Below the pieces are notes generated by a model. That model did not search any database, was not told the origin of the DNA, and saw nothing but the letters and a program-made list of their open reading frames with translations. The position numbers and the translations under genes are program-made. A DNA stretch of 64,000 bases from Chamaecrista fasciculata (lineage: Eukaryota > Streptophyta > Magnoliopsida > Fabales > Fabaceae), in the NCBI GenBank assembly GCA_003254925.1, contig QANZ01001562.1, positions 1 through 64,000 on the forward strand, given 5' to 3'. This document shows, piece after piece, positions 39,476-53,011 of the stretch. How positions within the stretch are numbered: position 1 is the first letter of the stretch; each line of letters begins with the position of its first letter.

Positions 39476-42400
39476 TTAAAGAGGAATTTGGTCCATGTGG
39501 AGATCTTTAGGGTGCATGGACATTATACACAGACCATGAGGTAGAAAGAAATACACGGCTAAAAATATTATAACACCAAGATCAGCCTCTTCACCAATTG
39601 CCGGACGCGGAGGATTGATCAAGTATATCTGTGTTGCACACCATATACAGTATAAACAGGCTATGACCAGAATAAGTAACAATGATTCATGCGACCTCTT
39701 CTTTATGGGGCTTGATGCATCTCCTCTGCATGTCCATGGCAAAGATGGAATATGTCAAAACCATGTTGTGCCAACAATATACAACTTGATAACTAACAAG
39801 GGTAATTGCATAAACAAAACACCTGTTGATGTAAAAAAAGCCACCAAATAAGCATGTGCATAAGAAGACAATTACAATAACAGCATCTGGGTTGATTGGT
39901 GCTCGGCCTTCCCACCAACCCGTGCTCAAAATCCAAGTATAAGTGGTTGAGTGCCCATTCTCCTACATGATTTTGAAGATAATATATATATTACCCATGA
40001 GTTTGGAGTAAAAGAGTAAATATTGAGGATAATTAAAGTGGCTGCAATAGCTAGATTTCCTTTAGAGTCGTGGATACCACTAGACGGCCTCTCAACCAAT
40101 AAAACTCAACTGGACCAAGGTTTTTGGCTTTAGTTGCAATGGAATTAATAATACCCAATAGTATGCTATACTTGAATATGCAAAGAATCGAGATTCGAGA
40201 ACTTCATACATCAGTTTATAATTAATTTTATATCCAGGTAATTAGTTAATAAACTTAGAATGGCCAGAAAATAGTTGTGAACTGAAGAGAGAAAGAAATA
40301 TTAACACCTCATAAGAGATGACAACTTAATATACTCTTCACCATCATTAACGTTATAAAATTTTAACAAATTTCTCAATTGTTAGCATTATTTTTGTTGA
40401 GTTATTTAATTAACATATATCTGAGGTTGGTTCAAGATTCTCATACGACTCGCACAAATATAAAGAATATACTAGTGTGGTAATCAAAAATTTAATTTTG
40501 AACATTAACTTAACCTCTATGCAGTTTAATAAATAAATAATAGAGCCAAACAATTGTTCATTTAAAATTTAGAATTCAAATATAGGACATAATATATTTC
40601 TATCTCAAATACTCAGGCCCTTAACGTTGGCACGTTATAAAACTGTACTGAATCACTTCTGCAAGTTAAAAGAGTTGATTGAATTGCAATAACTGAACGT
40701 TAATTATGACTTGACTGAAACGTGACCTAAACTATGATTTAATAAATACTAGAGAAAATAATTAAAAATCTACAAGGTTAGTTTTCACGAAACATGCATG
40801 TAGCAGTTAAAGAAGACAATACATAAAAGATGCAAACACCGCACACCCAGTTGGCTTAAATTTTAAGGCTTTTAACTGTCAAGGTTTTGGAGGTTCAACA
40901 TGATTAGCATGTACTGTTGCGTGACAATCTTGGACATGATATTCATGTAACATGCGTTTTGGCTCATCTTAAGCAGGTATGTTGGCTGAAAAGGGGGAGT
41001 AGCCGAGCAGGGCAGTAGGTTTGAAGTCAGTTAAATCAAAACTTTCAAAGCACATTTTGCCTATATATATATTTGTACATCTCCACATTGTCTAACATGT
41101 GATAACCTAACTTTAAAGTCTTCGTTCGTTAAGTATTTTCATCATTTTGCAGTTATGAGCGTCCAGTTTATGCTCCATGATTTGTAAATTTCAGAGACCT
41201 CAATAGTAACATAAGTTAAAGGGTACGGTAGGACTCGATACGCACATGAGCTCCACCAATACATATGATGCTAATGATAAATGACTAAATAGTATGATCA
41301 CTAGATTTCACAATCAAGATGAAAAAGCCATTGCACATGTAGCAAGCAGTAAAGGCAGAATTGACCACAGAAAATTGAAAGAAAACAATAGAATCGAATC
41401 AATTTATAATGGACTCTGATACCATAAAACAGAACAATCGCAAGGTGTAGACAAGGCAAATGAATAATGCTCAGATCAATTCTCATTGATTTCAGGAGCC
41501 CATTATATACAGAACGAATTCAGAGATAAGATACAGCTGTACAAAACAGAAGAATGGTCTAGAAGAAGAATAAAATCTAACAAATTCCTAACGGCCTCTA
41601 GCTACCAGAAACAGAAAAATATTTACAGTATATCCAATCTGCTAAGGACACCTGTACAAGAAAATAAACCTATGAAGAATATACACGTGGAAAAGAATAA
41701 AAACTAATAATCTTAACAGATGGAACATGCGTAATCATCGCTGGTCAAATAGGCTATCAAGATTTGTAATGAAAATCAAATTACATCCTTTAATCTCCTA
41801 TCCTATGTCCCTCATTTCATCAATATAAAGCTCCAAGTATATAGAACCAAACAATAAATGAGGAAATGATAGGTAGCATCGAGATAGTACCTCAAATAAA
41901 TGATCTAGGAAAAAGTGAGTAAAAGAGCCAGCTGATATCAACAAAAGACATTGCTTCCGTGTAAGGGGCACCTGCAAATTGAAGTCAAATGAAGTCAACG
42001 GACGCTCTGAAGCATTTGAGAGTTTAGTTATTATTATAGTCTACAGAAAGGATGTTTCTTAAGAATTCGCAAATCAAACTATATAGACCAGATGTTTCTT
42101 CAATTCGGTGTATATATGTAATAAGCATCCATTTATTGTCCTGGATCACTCGTTAATTACTCCACGCCACACTTGACGTTAATTGGGCAATACAGGAGCA
42201 TGCATAAATATACATATTAATTGAAGTCACAGAACTCACAGTAATTCACTGATTCCAATTAAAAACCGCTAAGTCAATTAATTCAACAGATTCTGCCGCA
42301 ATAAATACGGAATCCCAAAATTGACCGCGCGAGTCACTTCGATTTAATTACCAATGCTTTTCCTACAGTCACAATTTCATAGAGGACAGAAGCAATCGAC

Positions 42401-42726
42401 GTACTGACCTTGAAGACGGAATCGAGAAGGTGATTGTGAAGAAGAAAGGCGGAGATCCGAGAGTAGAGAAAACAGAGAGGAGGTCCGAGGATGAGAATAT
42501 AAAAGAGAGGATGGTGGATGAGATCGGGAATGGTGGATCCAACGGAATCAGGAACACCGACGACTTCGGAAGCAAGCCATTCGAGGAAGGAACCAATATC
42601 GGGACCGAAGAAGGCGTTGACGGCGTAGATGACAGTGTGGTGTGGGCTGAATCTGCCGTCGCTCACGGCGGTGAGAGCCAAGCCCGACCCCATCGCGTAC
42701 ATCATGTGCGGGCCCGGTCCCGGCAT
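39476..42726 (-). CDS. Multipass membrane protein with His/Asp motifs (YdjM-like metal-dependent hydrolase type)
   Basis: Minus-strand exons 42726-42409, 41971-41891, 39962-39823 and 39725-39476 join in phase to 789 nt, 262 aa. The ATG is chosen because the two upstream codons in the frame are GTG. The protein starts MPGPGPH and has SPHHTVIYAVNAFFGPDIGS, IPDLIHHPLFY, SAGSFTHFFLDHLFE, STGWWEGRAPINPDA and INPPRPAIGEEADLG. Four or more hydrophobic segments lie between them. The paired His and Asp motifs (PHH, GPDIG, THFFLDH) resemble the metal-binding pattern of the bacterial YdjM family of membrane-bound metal-dependent hydrolases. I recall a conserved, unnamed plant family of this shape. Substrate and membrane location are unknown, and the enzymatic role is an inference. 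The 1.9-kb second intron holds no recognisable gene. Confidence 0.78.
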
Positions 42727-42948
42727 CACCACGAATCACGATCAATTCTCAAATCAAAGGATCAAAAAGAAGAATCAGATTCAGATGCAGATGCAGAAGA
42801 TGCAAGAAGGAAAGCAAAAAGCTACTTCGTAGCTTAGCTTTTGTGCCTTGAGAGAGAGGGAGGACTATAAAGAGAGAGTGTGTGTATATTTCTGAATCGG
42901 TTTGATCAATTAGTAAATTAGTAATTAGATTGAGTTAAATTTATTATA

Positions 42949-43420
42949 GGCCACAACCTCAAACTGGTCCCTTATGTAGTGGGTTAATTTCAAATTAGTC
43001 TTTTATGTTTCATTTATTTCAGATTGGTCCTACATAATTTTATAAATTTTCAAACTGACTCCAAATCTACTTTCGAGTCGCAATTTGATCTTATTTACTA
43101 AGAATTTCAACTAGGTAGAGACATTTTTTTTCAATAGTTAGCGCATAGTTTTGAGCTTGTGTATTCAGACTTAAAACAAGAAATATATAACTAACTTTGT
43201 TTTATTCATTTTTGGGACTCGATTTGACTTCATTTATTGATGATCTTAAAATAGTCGTCAAAAGAAGCTCATAACTTTAGACTCATCGCATTCAAACTTA
43301 AAACGAGAGAGATATGATTACATTCAGTATTTTTGGGACCAATTTGAGAAATTATAGAAATATATAGGATTAATTTAAAATTCGCCTCATACATAAAGGG
43401 ACCAAGTTGAAGTTTTGGCC
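42949..43420. mobile_element. MULE-type MITE upstream of the membrane-protein gene
   Basis: The ends GGCCACAACCTCAAACTGGTCC and GGACCAAGTTGAAGTTTTGGCC form imperfect inverted repeats. The flanking 9-mers TTTATTATA and TTTAGTTTA agree at 7 of 9 positions, consistent with an old duplication. The interior has no coding capacity. A related sequence lies near 31220-31470. Confidence 0.6.
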
Positions 43421-43975
43421 TTTAGTTTAACATCGTTTCATATTTATGGTAAATTGGTAATCCCCAAAAGAAGAAGGACGTTGTTGGGCTTCGCTTTCCA
43501 TTTCCAGAAATACTTGCATTCGTATCTTTCGTTTGTAATTAGATTCCTTCTAATTTAATGACTCTTAAAACAGAATTCTGTGCAAGTAAATTGTTTATAA
43601 TCCCAACAAATCTGGGCTATAGTGTTGTTTGGGCCGAAACATGAAACAAATTGGGCCTATTGCAGCCCATTAAACAAGATTCAAATAACATTTGATTTTG
43701 ATAATAGATATAGACCGACCAAAAACAAAAAAAAATACTCTAATAGATAAAGAGATTGAAGTTTCGCAATGTTCTTGTACGGTACAAGAATTGTATAATG
43801 TAATTTGAATATATCTGTTATGCTTTCATTGTTAAATCTTCATTGTCTTCATATTGTATGATGTTGTACTATTTTCATGATGAATGAAAGTTTTATTCTG
43901 ACAATAAAAAAAATATGAGACAACGTACCGTTTGCACATAAGAGTGAGATATATATATATATATATATATATATA

Positions 43976-44489
43976 CTAGGGACTTGGCGTGCCCTAACGG
44001 GCACACCAATATGCATGTAACGTTTGAATTGATTTAAAGTTGAAGATTATATTAAATTTTTATATTTATAAAAGAGTAAGTTTGGGACCAATTTGAGAAA
44101 TTATACAAATATGTAAGACTCATCTAAAATAAATGAAATATTTAGGACCAATTTGAAATTACCTTATATGGGAGAGTGAGTGGAGAGAGAGTGGTGACAT
44201 TTTTTAATTTTTAATTGTTTTTTTCATTTTTTTTAATTCATTTATTTTTTTAAAGAAGTAGGGGGAGTGAGTAAGGAGAGAGAGTGATGATTTTTTTTTT
44301 TTTTTAATTTTTTAATTTACTATTTTTGACCAACCATAANTTTTTGCATTTTTTTAATTCATTTATTTTTTTAAAGAAGTGGGGGGAGTGAGTGGGGAGA
44401 GAGAGTGGTGATTTTTTTTCTTTTTTAATTTGTTAATTCACTATTTTTGACCAACCATAAAGGGGTGAAGCCATATAATATAGTATAGA
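43976..44489 (-). mobile_element. Helitron-like element with internal tandem repeat
   Basis: On the minus strand it begins TCTATACTATATTATATGGC and ends with the hairpin GTGCCCGTTAGGGCAC then GCCAAGTCCCTAG before a host T. A segment of about 120 bp, ending GACCAACCATAA, is present twice in tandem (44218-44339 and 44341-44462) with an N at the junction (44340). The base before the 5' TC is T, not A, so the 5' end is approximate. Confidence 0.65.
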
Positions 44490-46440
44490 AAATATTACAA
44501 AATGAACAGTTGACCATAACTTGTTATTTATATGATTTTTAAATTATAAAATAATACAAAATTGTTCTTTATTATAGTACTAATGCAAAACTTTGTTTAA
44601 TTATTTATTTATAATAATTTATTACAGAAAGTTTGATCTATTTATCTAATTCTCATTGATTAGATTTTATATTAAAAATAGAAAAATATAATATAAATAT
44701 GGTATAACTGTTACATGCCCAAAATTAATCAAATAAAATCCAGAAACATTAATAATTATATAAATAAATAAATGCAGGCCTAAACCCTCGTAATAGAATA
44801 AATACAAGAGAGTGGTGCAGGTAACGTGGTCGACCTGCCGCGTGCACTCTCTTTCTCTCTCTATATCCTGATATGTCTTTGCAGATTTTGTGCTTAATTA
44901 ATTAATTAATGCTAATTTTGGTCTTTTCCTTAATTAATGCAAATTTGTTTTTTGGCCTGAATTAATGCTAATTTGTTGAGTAATGGATAACGTAAATCCT
45001 CATGACTCAATCTATTCATTTCACCACCTTCATCAACCACCTACCTCTTTCCTTATCCACTTCTTTTTTTATTTGGTGGAATTATCCACTTTTAACTTTC
45101 CTCCAAAAATCTTTACATACTTTTCACATAACTCCATCAGCTACTCATTAAAATAAAAAAATAGTTGAAAAACATGTCACATTCTTAATAATAATAATAC
45201 TAATAAAAAGCATCCCAACAATAAAGTCACTTATAAAAAGCTAAGAACTTAGAAAAACTGTGTTCATTTTTTTAAGTTTACGTATCTAGATTTTAGGAGA
45301 TCTAATTCTAATCCATGGTTTTCAAGATTCAAATTTGTAAAGAGAAAGATAGTCAAAATTATTGAAAAATGTGGGTGGCCGGACATGGTCAATCTTGTTC
45401 CCATTACACAAAGCATAAATTCAACGGGAAGCAAAGAATCCCAATTCCAGGAAAATACTTTTTTAATTTAATTAAATTTTTATTCCATTAAGAAGACTGA
45501 CTCAAGAATTAGGTCTTCCCAACTTCCAATTTGTTAAATTACTACTTTATTATAACATAATAAAAAAAAATTACTTTATTATAGTATTTCCTTGCGTGTT
45601 TTCTGGTTAGTTAATGACTACTCCATCCTCTATATTGCCTCAAATATCATTTTTATCCTTCTGCATTGCACCTCTAGAATCATCATTCATTCCCATCACA
45701 CGCAATGAAAAAAAGTCACGGATTAGAGGCGTGCGTAATTAATAATCTTTTCATTTATTTTACGTTAACAGAAAAAAAGGGCTTGATTTTTTTGAACTGA
45801 ACTTACAAATATCAAACCGTGATTAAAAATATAATATCAATTATCAAGGCTGGAAGCCTTGTAGGTACTAGGTACATGGGGAGGGTATTTTTGGCAATCA
45901 AAATTTGTAGGAGTAGTAGGAGCCTAGGACTATAACGTAAGGGATGAAAATACAAACCATTTGATTCCAGAGTTGCATATTGCAGCCTTTTACTATAATG
46001 GTTTTTCTCTCTCTCTCTCTCTCTCTCTGTTTCCAGATTATTATTAAATTTATTATCATTAAAAGATAGTATCAAAATTTATTAATTGTATATCCTAATC
46101 CAATATCTATATATGAAATATCTTTCTCCTCCTGACTTTCCAAGTTTTGAAGCTGTCTCAACCCAGCAATCAGCATCATTTGTTGAATAAACAATCCATT
46201 TGAACAAAACAAAAACCCCAACCAAACGGAACCTTGGAAACAAAATTCCCCAACGTATTGTTTTCGTTTTTCATCCCTCTCTTTGATTTTTAAGGTCGGT
46301 TTCGAACCCCATGAAACTCCCTCAAATCTCACCGGTTTTCAACCTAATCCACTTGTCCCATTTATCTAATTATACCATCTTCTTACTCATAATCTCACCC
46401 CCTGCTTTCAGACTTCTCTTCATATTTCATACCCACTTTT
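44490..46440. other. Intergenic, upstream of the TPS-like gene
   Basis: It contains a CT-rich microsatellite (46006-46028) and AT-rich DNA. The ORFs on the minus strand at 45812-46332 have no family features and probably lie in the TPS-like promoter region. Confidence 0.5.
46006..46028. repeat. (CT)n microsatellite in the TPS-like upstream region
   Basis: About eleven CT units lie some 500 bp before the first leader exon of the TPS-like gene. Confidence 0.9.
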
Positions 46441-46622
46441 TGGTTTTCACTTTCAGCATTCTCATTTTTTTGTAGCTTTCTCTATCCGGCCTGTTTGGTT
46501 GTTGAGAGAGTGAAGGACAAGGTAAAAATGGCTGTTTCATATTTCATTGACTAGTTTGCTTGCAGAGTTGGGATTAGCTTTCTCCTTTTATTTAAATCTG
46601 ATTTTGTCTACTGTTTTAGCAG

Positions 46623-46671
46623 GAAATTTCTGGACCATCGCTTGATGCTGGTTCAGTTGGATTCTTTTAAG
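46623..46671 (+). promoter_or_regulatory. Leader exon of the TPS-like gene with a small upstream ORF
   Basis: This untranslated exon is bounded by TTTAGCAG and a GTAAAT donor. It carries an ATG at 46645 that opens MLVQLDSFK. If spliced directly to the acceptor at 48548, the frame closes as KE-stop at 48552-48554, nine bases before the main ATG. A 10-codon upstream ORF could lower translation. Class II plant TPS genes are known for introns in the leader. The splice join is inferred. Confidence 0.55.
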
Positions 46672-48562
46672 GTAAATGCACACTCTTCTCTGTTTTTCTA
46701 GCTGTTTGGATTTTGTGGGTTCCATTATAAATTCATTAGGTGCTGTTTGATTGAGGAGAAAATATATTGCTCATAGAGAGAAGAAAACCTTTTTGTTGAA
46801 TGTATGTGAATGCTACAATGGACAATGCTACATATAAAAATTGGTGAAGCTAGCTGGACTTACTTGGTATCAAAGCTTTGTGGCATGTTTGGATAATGTA
46901 TAAACGGACTATACAAATAGAAAATTACCACTAGCTTCGCTGGGGTTTGATTTAACTTAATTTAGTGTCTCAAGTTTGAAATTTGGAAGTGCAAATTGCA
47001 TTAAATACTTAGTGGGAGTGTTTTGCCGCCCTTGTTGTCTTACTCGGCTCAAATGAGATTAGGCTTGGTCTAAACCGTTAAAATAGATAGGTGGGGACAC
47101 CCATAGTTTATAGGAAAAAATAGAAAATTAAAATAGAAAAATGTAAGATATAAATTAAATCAATTTTTCCGAAACGAACAAAACATTGTGAGAATAAGCT
47201 TGATCAGCTGCAACTGCAACTGACAAGTAACGCAATCGTACCTCCACTGTCCATCTAATGTTAACAAGAAGTTAAATTTCAACAAACTCTTGAGATAAGG
47301 ATGAGTCCATGAGTCTGCCACCTTGTTTATATGGGACTGTTTGGAAATTGTTCCTTGTTCCCATTATGTTTGTACAGATGTACTTCTTTGTTCTGGTTCA
47401 CTGGCTGGCTTTCTCTAGTATATTCTGTTTCTGTATACTTAATTTCTATGTATTTATTTATAAGAAGGAACTCTCTTATTAGAGGAATTTGATTATTTTA
47501 TTCATTTGTTGGACTAATGATAGAATTTCACTGATTTTTCATGTTTAATTGATGTATAAATAATGTGACCCTGGGCTTTGCTCTGTCTAAACTCTGTATT
47601 ATAACAGCTGTTCTCGAGTAACGCTTATTTATTCACGGGCTTCATATGTTAGCAAAGTGGATCGCGTGAAGGGCTAGTAATATAAAAAGAGATATTCATG
47701 AGATAGCTGTATGAGTATTAGTTCAATCAAGGTATGTATGCCGACATCCAATCTCTTCATTTTCTTTTCTACACCTAATGCTTTTTTGTTTGAATTGTGA
47801 TTCTCAGCTGCCAGCCTGCCAGTTAGATCTTACTATGCTTGAATAGAATTGGATGACTAAAAGATCAAGTATCATCTGATCGACCTAACTGTTGGTTTGA
47901 ATCTCCTCCATTTTCTTCTTTCCTTGCAAGATTTATAATCAAAATATCAACCATATGGATTTCGTATAGAGTAACATAATAATCTGGGACAACTTTGATT
48001 TTTCAAATCAGTCTTTTGGGCTAGGTATACTTGGGTGGTGATTCTATTCTTTGGCTGAAAGGTATTGCTTAAAAAAACTGGTGAACTTCTAACTGCATTG
48101 TTTTGCCTCTAACATGCTGCTTTATATCTTATCAAGTTAGTAACATAAGATTGGTATTTGAGCATTCATTTATACTTGAATCTGGTAGGAGAATTTGTGT
48201 TGTCCTACTGATATCGCCTTTGTTTTCATTTATTTTAAACAATCAATGTTGGAGTTAGACATAATAAAAAAGATATTCAGCAAATAATTATCAGATCCTT
48301 CGATTAGTATTTATTTGCTTTCCAATTTCTGTAATCAATCTTGTGCGATAAACATATATACAGAAAGCAGTCAGTGGTTACCCAAGTAATGTTTGGATTA
48401 CTAATTAGTTGAATTTGAGGTATTTGTCTGGGTGCTATAGTCATTAGAGTTTCTCTTCTTAGGTTCTTGTTTTTCTTTTGTTCATTTAATTAAGATACTT
48501 ATAATTGTTGATCTTAGTCATTTATGATATTGCTTTCTTTTGAATTAGGAATAATAGAAAAT

Positions 48563-51438
48563 ATGGTGGCCACGTCATGCGTGAATTTGTTGGACTCGTT
48601 GTCAGGGGATGCTTTAAATTTACCTCAAACTTCCAAAGCTCTTCCGGGAGTTATGACTGTTCCAGGCAATATGTCTGATAAAGATGGAAAACAAAGCACT
48701 GAGAATTCACATGTTTCCCAACACCATCAAAGGATAATCATTGTAGCAAATTTTCTTCCCCTGAATGCACAAGAGGACAAAAAATCTGGAAAATGGATCT
48801 TCAGTTATGATGAAGATTCAATTTTGTTTCAGCTAAGAGATGGAATTTATTCCAATGCTGATGTCTTTTATGTGGGATCACTGAAAATTGATGTTGAGGA
48901 AAGCAAACAAGAGAAAGTCTCTCTTGAATTGCAGGAGGAATTCAAATGCTTGCCTACCTTCCTTCCTTCAGATCTCCAGAAAAAGTATTATAATGGATTC
49001 TGCAAGCAACATTTGTGGCCTCTGTTCCATTACATGTTACCCATGTTTCCTGAATCTTGCAATCGCTTTGATAGGTCGCTCTGGCAGGCTTATGTTGCTG
49101 CTAACCTTATATTTGCAGAGAAGGCTATGTCGCTTATAAGTTCAGAAAATGATTATGTATGGGTTCATGATTATCACCTCATGGTTTTCCCAACATTTCT
49201 TCGAAAGAGGTTTTCTCGGGTCAAGCTAGGATTTTTCCTCCACAGTCCGTTTCCTTCATCAGAAATTTATCGGACTTTGCCTGTCAGAAATGAGATTTTG
49301 AAAGCACTGCTTAATGCCGATTTGATTGGGTTTCATACATTTGATTATGCTCGCCATTTTCTGTCTTGCTGCAACCGAATCCTTGGCTTGGACTTTGAAT
49401 CCAAAAGGGGCTACATTGGGCTTGAATACTTTGGCCGCACGATATACATTAAAATATTGCCTGTAGGGATTCATATGGGTCGAATTCATTCTGCCTTAAA
49501 CCACCCATGTTCTTCTGTGAAAGTCAGAGAAATCTATGAGCAGTTTAAGGGGAAAAAACTTATTCTTGGTGTTGATGATATGGACATATTCAAAGGCATT
49601 AGTTTGAAACTCTTGGCTGTAGAACAACTCTTACAGTGCAATCCAGACTTGCAAGGTGAATTGGTATTGATCCAAATTGTAAATCCCCCAAGGAGTTCTG
49701 GCCAAGATGTTGAAGAAGCTAGGAATGAGATAAACATTATTGCCCAAAGGATAAATGAAACTTTCGGTTTTCCTAATTATGAACCTGTGGTCATCATAGA
49801 TCATCCTCTTCCTTTTTATGAGAAGACAGCTTACTATACTTTGGCAGAATGTTGCATTGTCAATGCACTGCGAGATGGTATGAATTTAATTCCATATAAG
49901 TACATTGTCTGTAGGCAGGGGAATGCAAAATTAGATGAAGTCTTGGGAATTACTTCTGAGTCCCCTCGTACAAGCGCACTTGTTGTGTCTGAGTTCATAG
50001 GTTGCTCACCATCTCTTAGTGGGGCATTGAGGGTGAACCCATGGGACATTAGTGCTGTAGCTGATGCAATAAATGTAGCCATCAGAATGCCCATCACAGC
50101 GAAACATTTGCGTCACGAGAAGCACTATCAATATGTGAGCTCTCACGATGTGGCTTATTGGGCGGAAAGTTTCGTGCAAGATCTAGTGCATGCATGCAAG
50201 GATCACAATAGCAAACGTTATTGGCGTGTTGGTTTTGCACTGAGTTTGACAGTCTTGGCCCTTTCTCCTAATTTTAAGAAGCTATCAACAGACCACATTA
50301 TCTCTGTATATAAAAGGTCAAACCGAAGGGCAATATTTTTGGACTATGATGGTACAATTGTGCCCCACTATTCCATTGTTAAAAACCCTAGTTCTAAAGT
50401 CATATCTATTCTAAATAGCCTATGCAGTGACCCAATGAACACCATATTTATAGTTAGTGGCAGGGGAAAGACCTCATTGAGTGAGTGGCTTGATCAGTGT
50501 GGGAATCTTGGTATTGCAGCTGAGCATGGGTATTTTGTAAGGTTAGTTTCTCATGGACTTATTATGTTACATACTGCATAAAGTTGAATTCTTTTTGCAC
50601 ATCTTTCTGGGTGTTTTTGCTTCTTATGGTCTAGTGGCTTTGATTCTATTAGCAAGCTGTCTAAACTTCCGAGTTTTGTGTACTTTATTGTAGGTGGGAT
50701 AAACAATCAAGTTGGGAGACAAAACATATAGCAATAGATTTTGCTTGGAAACAGATTGTTGAACCTGTTATGGAAGTATATACCGAGGCAACCGATGGCT
50801 CTCATATAGAGACCAAGGAGAGTGCCTTGGTATGGCACCATGGTGATGCTGACCCGGATTTCGGATCTTGGCAGGCCAAGGAGCTGCTGGATCACCTTGA
50901 AAGTGTCCTTGCAAGTGAGCCAGTAGTTGTTAAGAAGGGACATCATATTGTTGAAGTTAAGCCACAGGTAAATCTCTCTCTCTCTCTCTCTCTCTCTCGC
51001 TTTCTCTCTTTATCTCAGCCTATGATTATTGTAAAAAGGTTCTAATCTTGACCATCAACACCACAGGGGATTACAAAAGGGCTAGTTGTGGAGGAGATTC
51101 TATCTACACTGACCCGAGACGAGAAGTCACCAGATTTCATTTTATGCATTGGGGATGATAGGTCTGATGAAGACATGTTTGAGAGCATATTGAACAAAGT
51201 CTACGGAGCAACCCCATCTTCAGCACCGAAAATCTTTGCCTGCACTGTCGGTCAAAAACCGAGCAAAGCTACGTACTACCTAGACGATACCAGGGATGTG
51301 AAGATGCTGCTCCAGTGCCTCGGCTCTGCTTCTTCTTCTCCTTCAGGTTCATGTACTAAACCAAATTGCAATGAAGAAGTTCATTTTGAAGAAACAGAAA
51401 CTTTTTTGGATAACATTTCCACAGACTTTCGAAATTGA
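48563..51438 (+). CDS. TPS (class II): Class II trehalose-6-phosphate synthase-like protein (TPS8-TPS11 group)
   Basis: Class II TPS proteins fuse a glycosyltransferase-20 domain to a trehalose-phosphatase domain. They are thought to act in sugar signalling more than catalysis. Exons 48563-50541, 50694-50967 and 51067-51438 give 2625 nt, 874 aa, the usual length. The start MVATSCVNLLDSLSGDALNL matches the group's MV-S-NLLDL N-terminus. The in-frame ATG at 48524 lies before the acceptor at 48547-48548 and is discarded. The synthase-like domain has VWVHDYHLMVFPTFLR and GVDDMDIFKG (about residue 336). The Asp-Met-Asp there replaces the substrate-binding Arg of active synthases, as is typical for class II. 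The phosphatase-like domain has FLDYDGTIVP (about 593) and IGDDRSDEDMF (about 779), intact. The tail is Ser- and acidic-rich. Intron 2 begins with a CT microsatellite. Confidence 0.95.
50973..50998. repeat. (CT)13 microsatellite at the 5' end of TPS-like intron 2
   Basis: The tract begins five bases inside the intron, right after the GTAAAT donor, so length changes could affect splicing. Confidence 0.9.
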
Positions 51439-51778
51439 AGTAGCAGCATAGATTAGAAACGTAGACAAGAAAGGAAATGGTTTGCAATGTAAGTTATGAG
51501 AGTAGATTTGAATGTTGTATGTATTCAGGGCCAGGGGTTTAGGATTTCTAGCTTATGGGAATGCTTTTGATTGTAAAGTTGAATTAATTTTGGTTTTTAC
51601 GATAAGTCTTAAATGGTATTATTTACACCAAAATTCCCTAAATTTTCCTTCATGAGTTGCAAAGCTTTAAAAATCTTGATTTTCTGAAAGAGTATTTTGG
51701 AATTCAAATTTGTATTTTTCTTTTTAAATCTCACATTACTCCTTGAATTATAGGGTGATATCTTTTTTGGTCTCCGAT

Positions 51779-52507
51779 TAGGGGTGGTAAATGGTTGGAT
51801 TTTGACCCATTTATATTTTTTAAATGGGTCATGGGTGGGTTATGACCCTTAAAATTAAAGGTTGACCTAACCCAACCTATGAACTCATCTTAATATATTT
51901 ATATTATTTAATTTATAAATTAATTAATGAGAATAATTTTTAGATTATTCAAATTTAGGACTGAATAGTATTCTTTTTTCAGATTTTGGACTAGTTTGCA
52001 ATTTCAGATTATTCAAATTTAGTCCTCAAATATCATGATCTAGGGACTTTTTTGTAAATATTTAGAGGCATTCTGTAATTTTTGCTAAAATTTGCAAAAT
52101 TCATCTTCTCCCGCTGAACTCACAGTTTGGTGGGACTAAAATGTATTCTTTTTCCAAATTTAGGATTAATCTGTAATTTTATCATTTTTCCAATATTTTT
52201 CAAAATTATATTTTTGGTCCAACTTTGTTTTATAATTTTCATTTTAGTCCTCAAATATTATGGTATAGGGATTTTTTGTAAAGTTTGAAATTATTTGGGG
52301 GGCACTTTGTAATTTTTGCAAAAATTTATGATAGTCATATTTACCCTAGTTTTGACACAAATTTGGATTGGGTTGGGTAACCCATGAGTTTTATCCAATC
52401 CAACTCAAATTTTAATGGGTCAATTATGGACCCAACCCATCTTGACTCATTATCTAAATGGGTTGGGTTAGTGGGTAATGGGTTGAGATTGTCACCCTTA
52501 TGCCCTA
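51779..52507. mobile_element. Non-autonomous hAT-like element
   Basis: Short inverted ends (TAGGG...CCCTA) are bounded by the 8-bp direct repeat TCTCCGAT (51771-51778 and 52508-52515), the duplication length of hAT elements. Subterminal GACCCA/TGGGTT motifs are inverted relative to each other at the two ends. At 729 bp it has no transposase. Confidence 0.7.
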
Positions 52508-53011
52508 TCTCCGATCTATTTTTATTCTGTTTTGATTCGTAATTTTATTTCACTTATCCTATTATATATTAGTCCAAAAAATAGTTTTGTTTGATTTTTA
52601 TCATTATTCTTAACCTAAACAATTGAGACCTCATATGTGTCTTAACATGAGTTGATATAGGAAAAAAAAAGTTACAAAATGAATATAAATTTGTAGTTGA
52701 GTTTTTTAATCTAAGAAGAAATGTTTTTATTTATCTCTTTTTGTTAATTTATTTTTTTTTCCGTAGAACTCTTTTTGCTAATTTATTTATTAAAATACGT
52801 ATAAAAGACAAATCATTCTTGTCATGTTTTAAACTAGGGGTGGATAATTGAGAAAGTTTGAGGACACAAAACTATATAAGAAAAAAATTGAGGACCAAAA
52901 TGAAGTTTTCATCAAGAATTTCTTTTTGCCTATGGCTTTGGAGTTTCGAGTGGAGTGATAGAGTGAATAGAGAAAAAGACTAGTTATTATCAAAAAAAAA
53001 AAAAAAAGAAA

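Noticed and set aside
46072..46332. Minus-strand 86-codon ORF before the TPS-like leader
   Set aside because: No recognisable domain; it is antisense to the TPS-like promoter and leader.
48524..48562. Upstream ATG extending the TPS-like protein by 13 residues
   Set aside because: It lies in the last leader intron, before the acceptor at 48547-48548, and family homology begins at the ATG at 48563.
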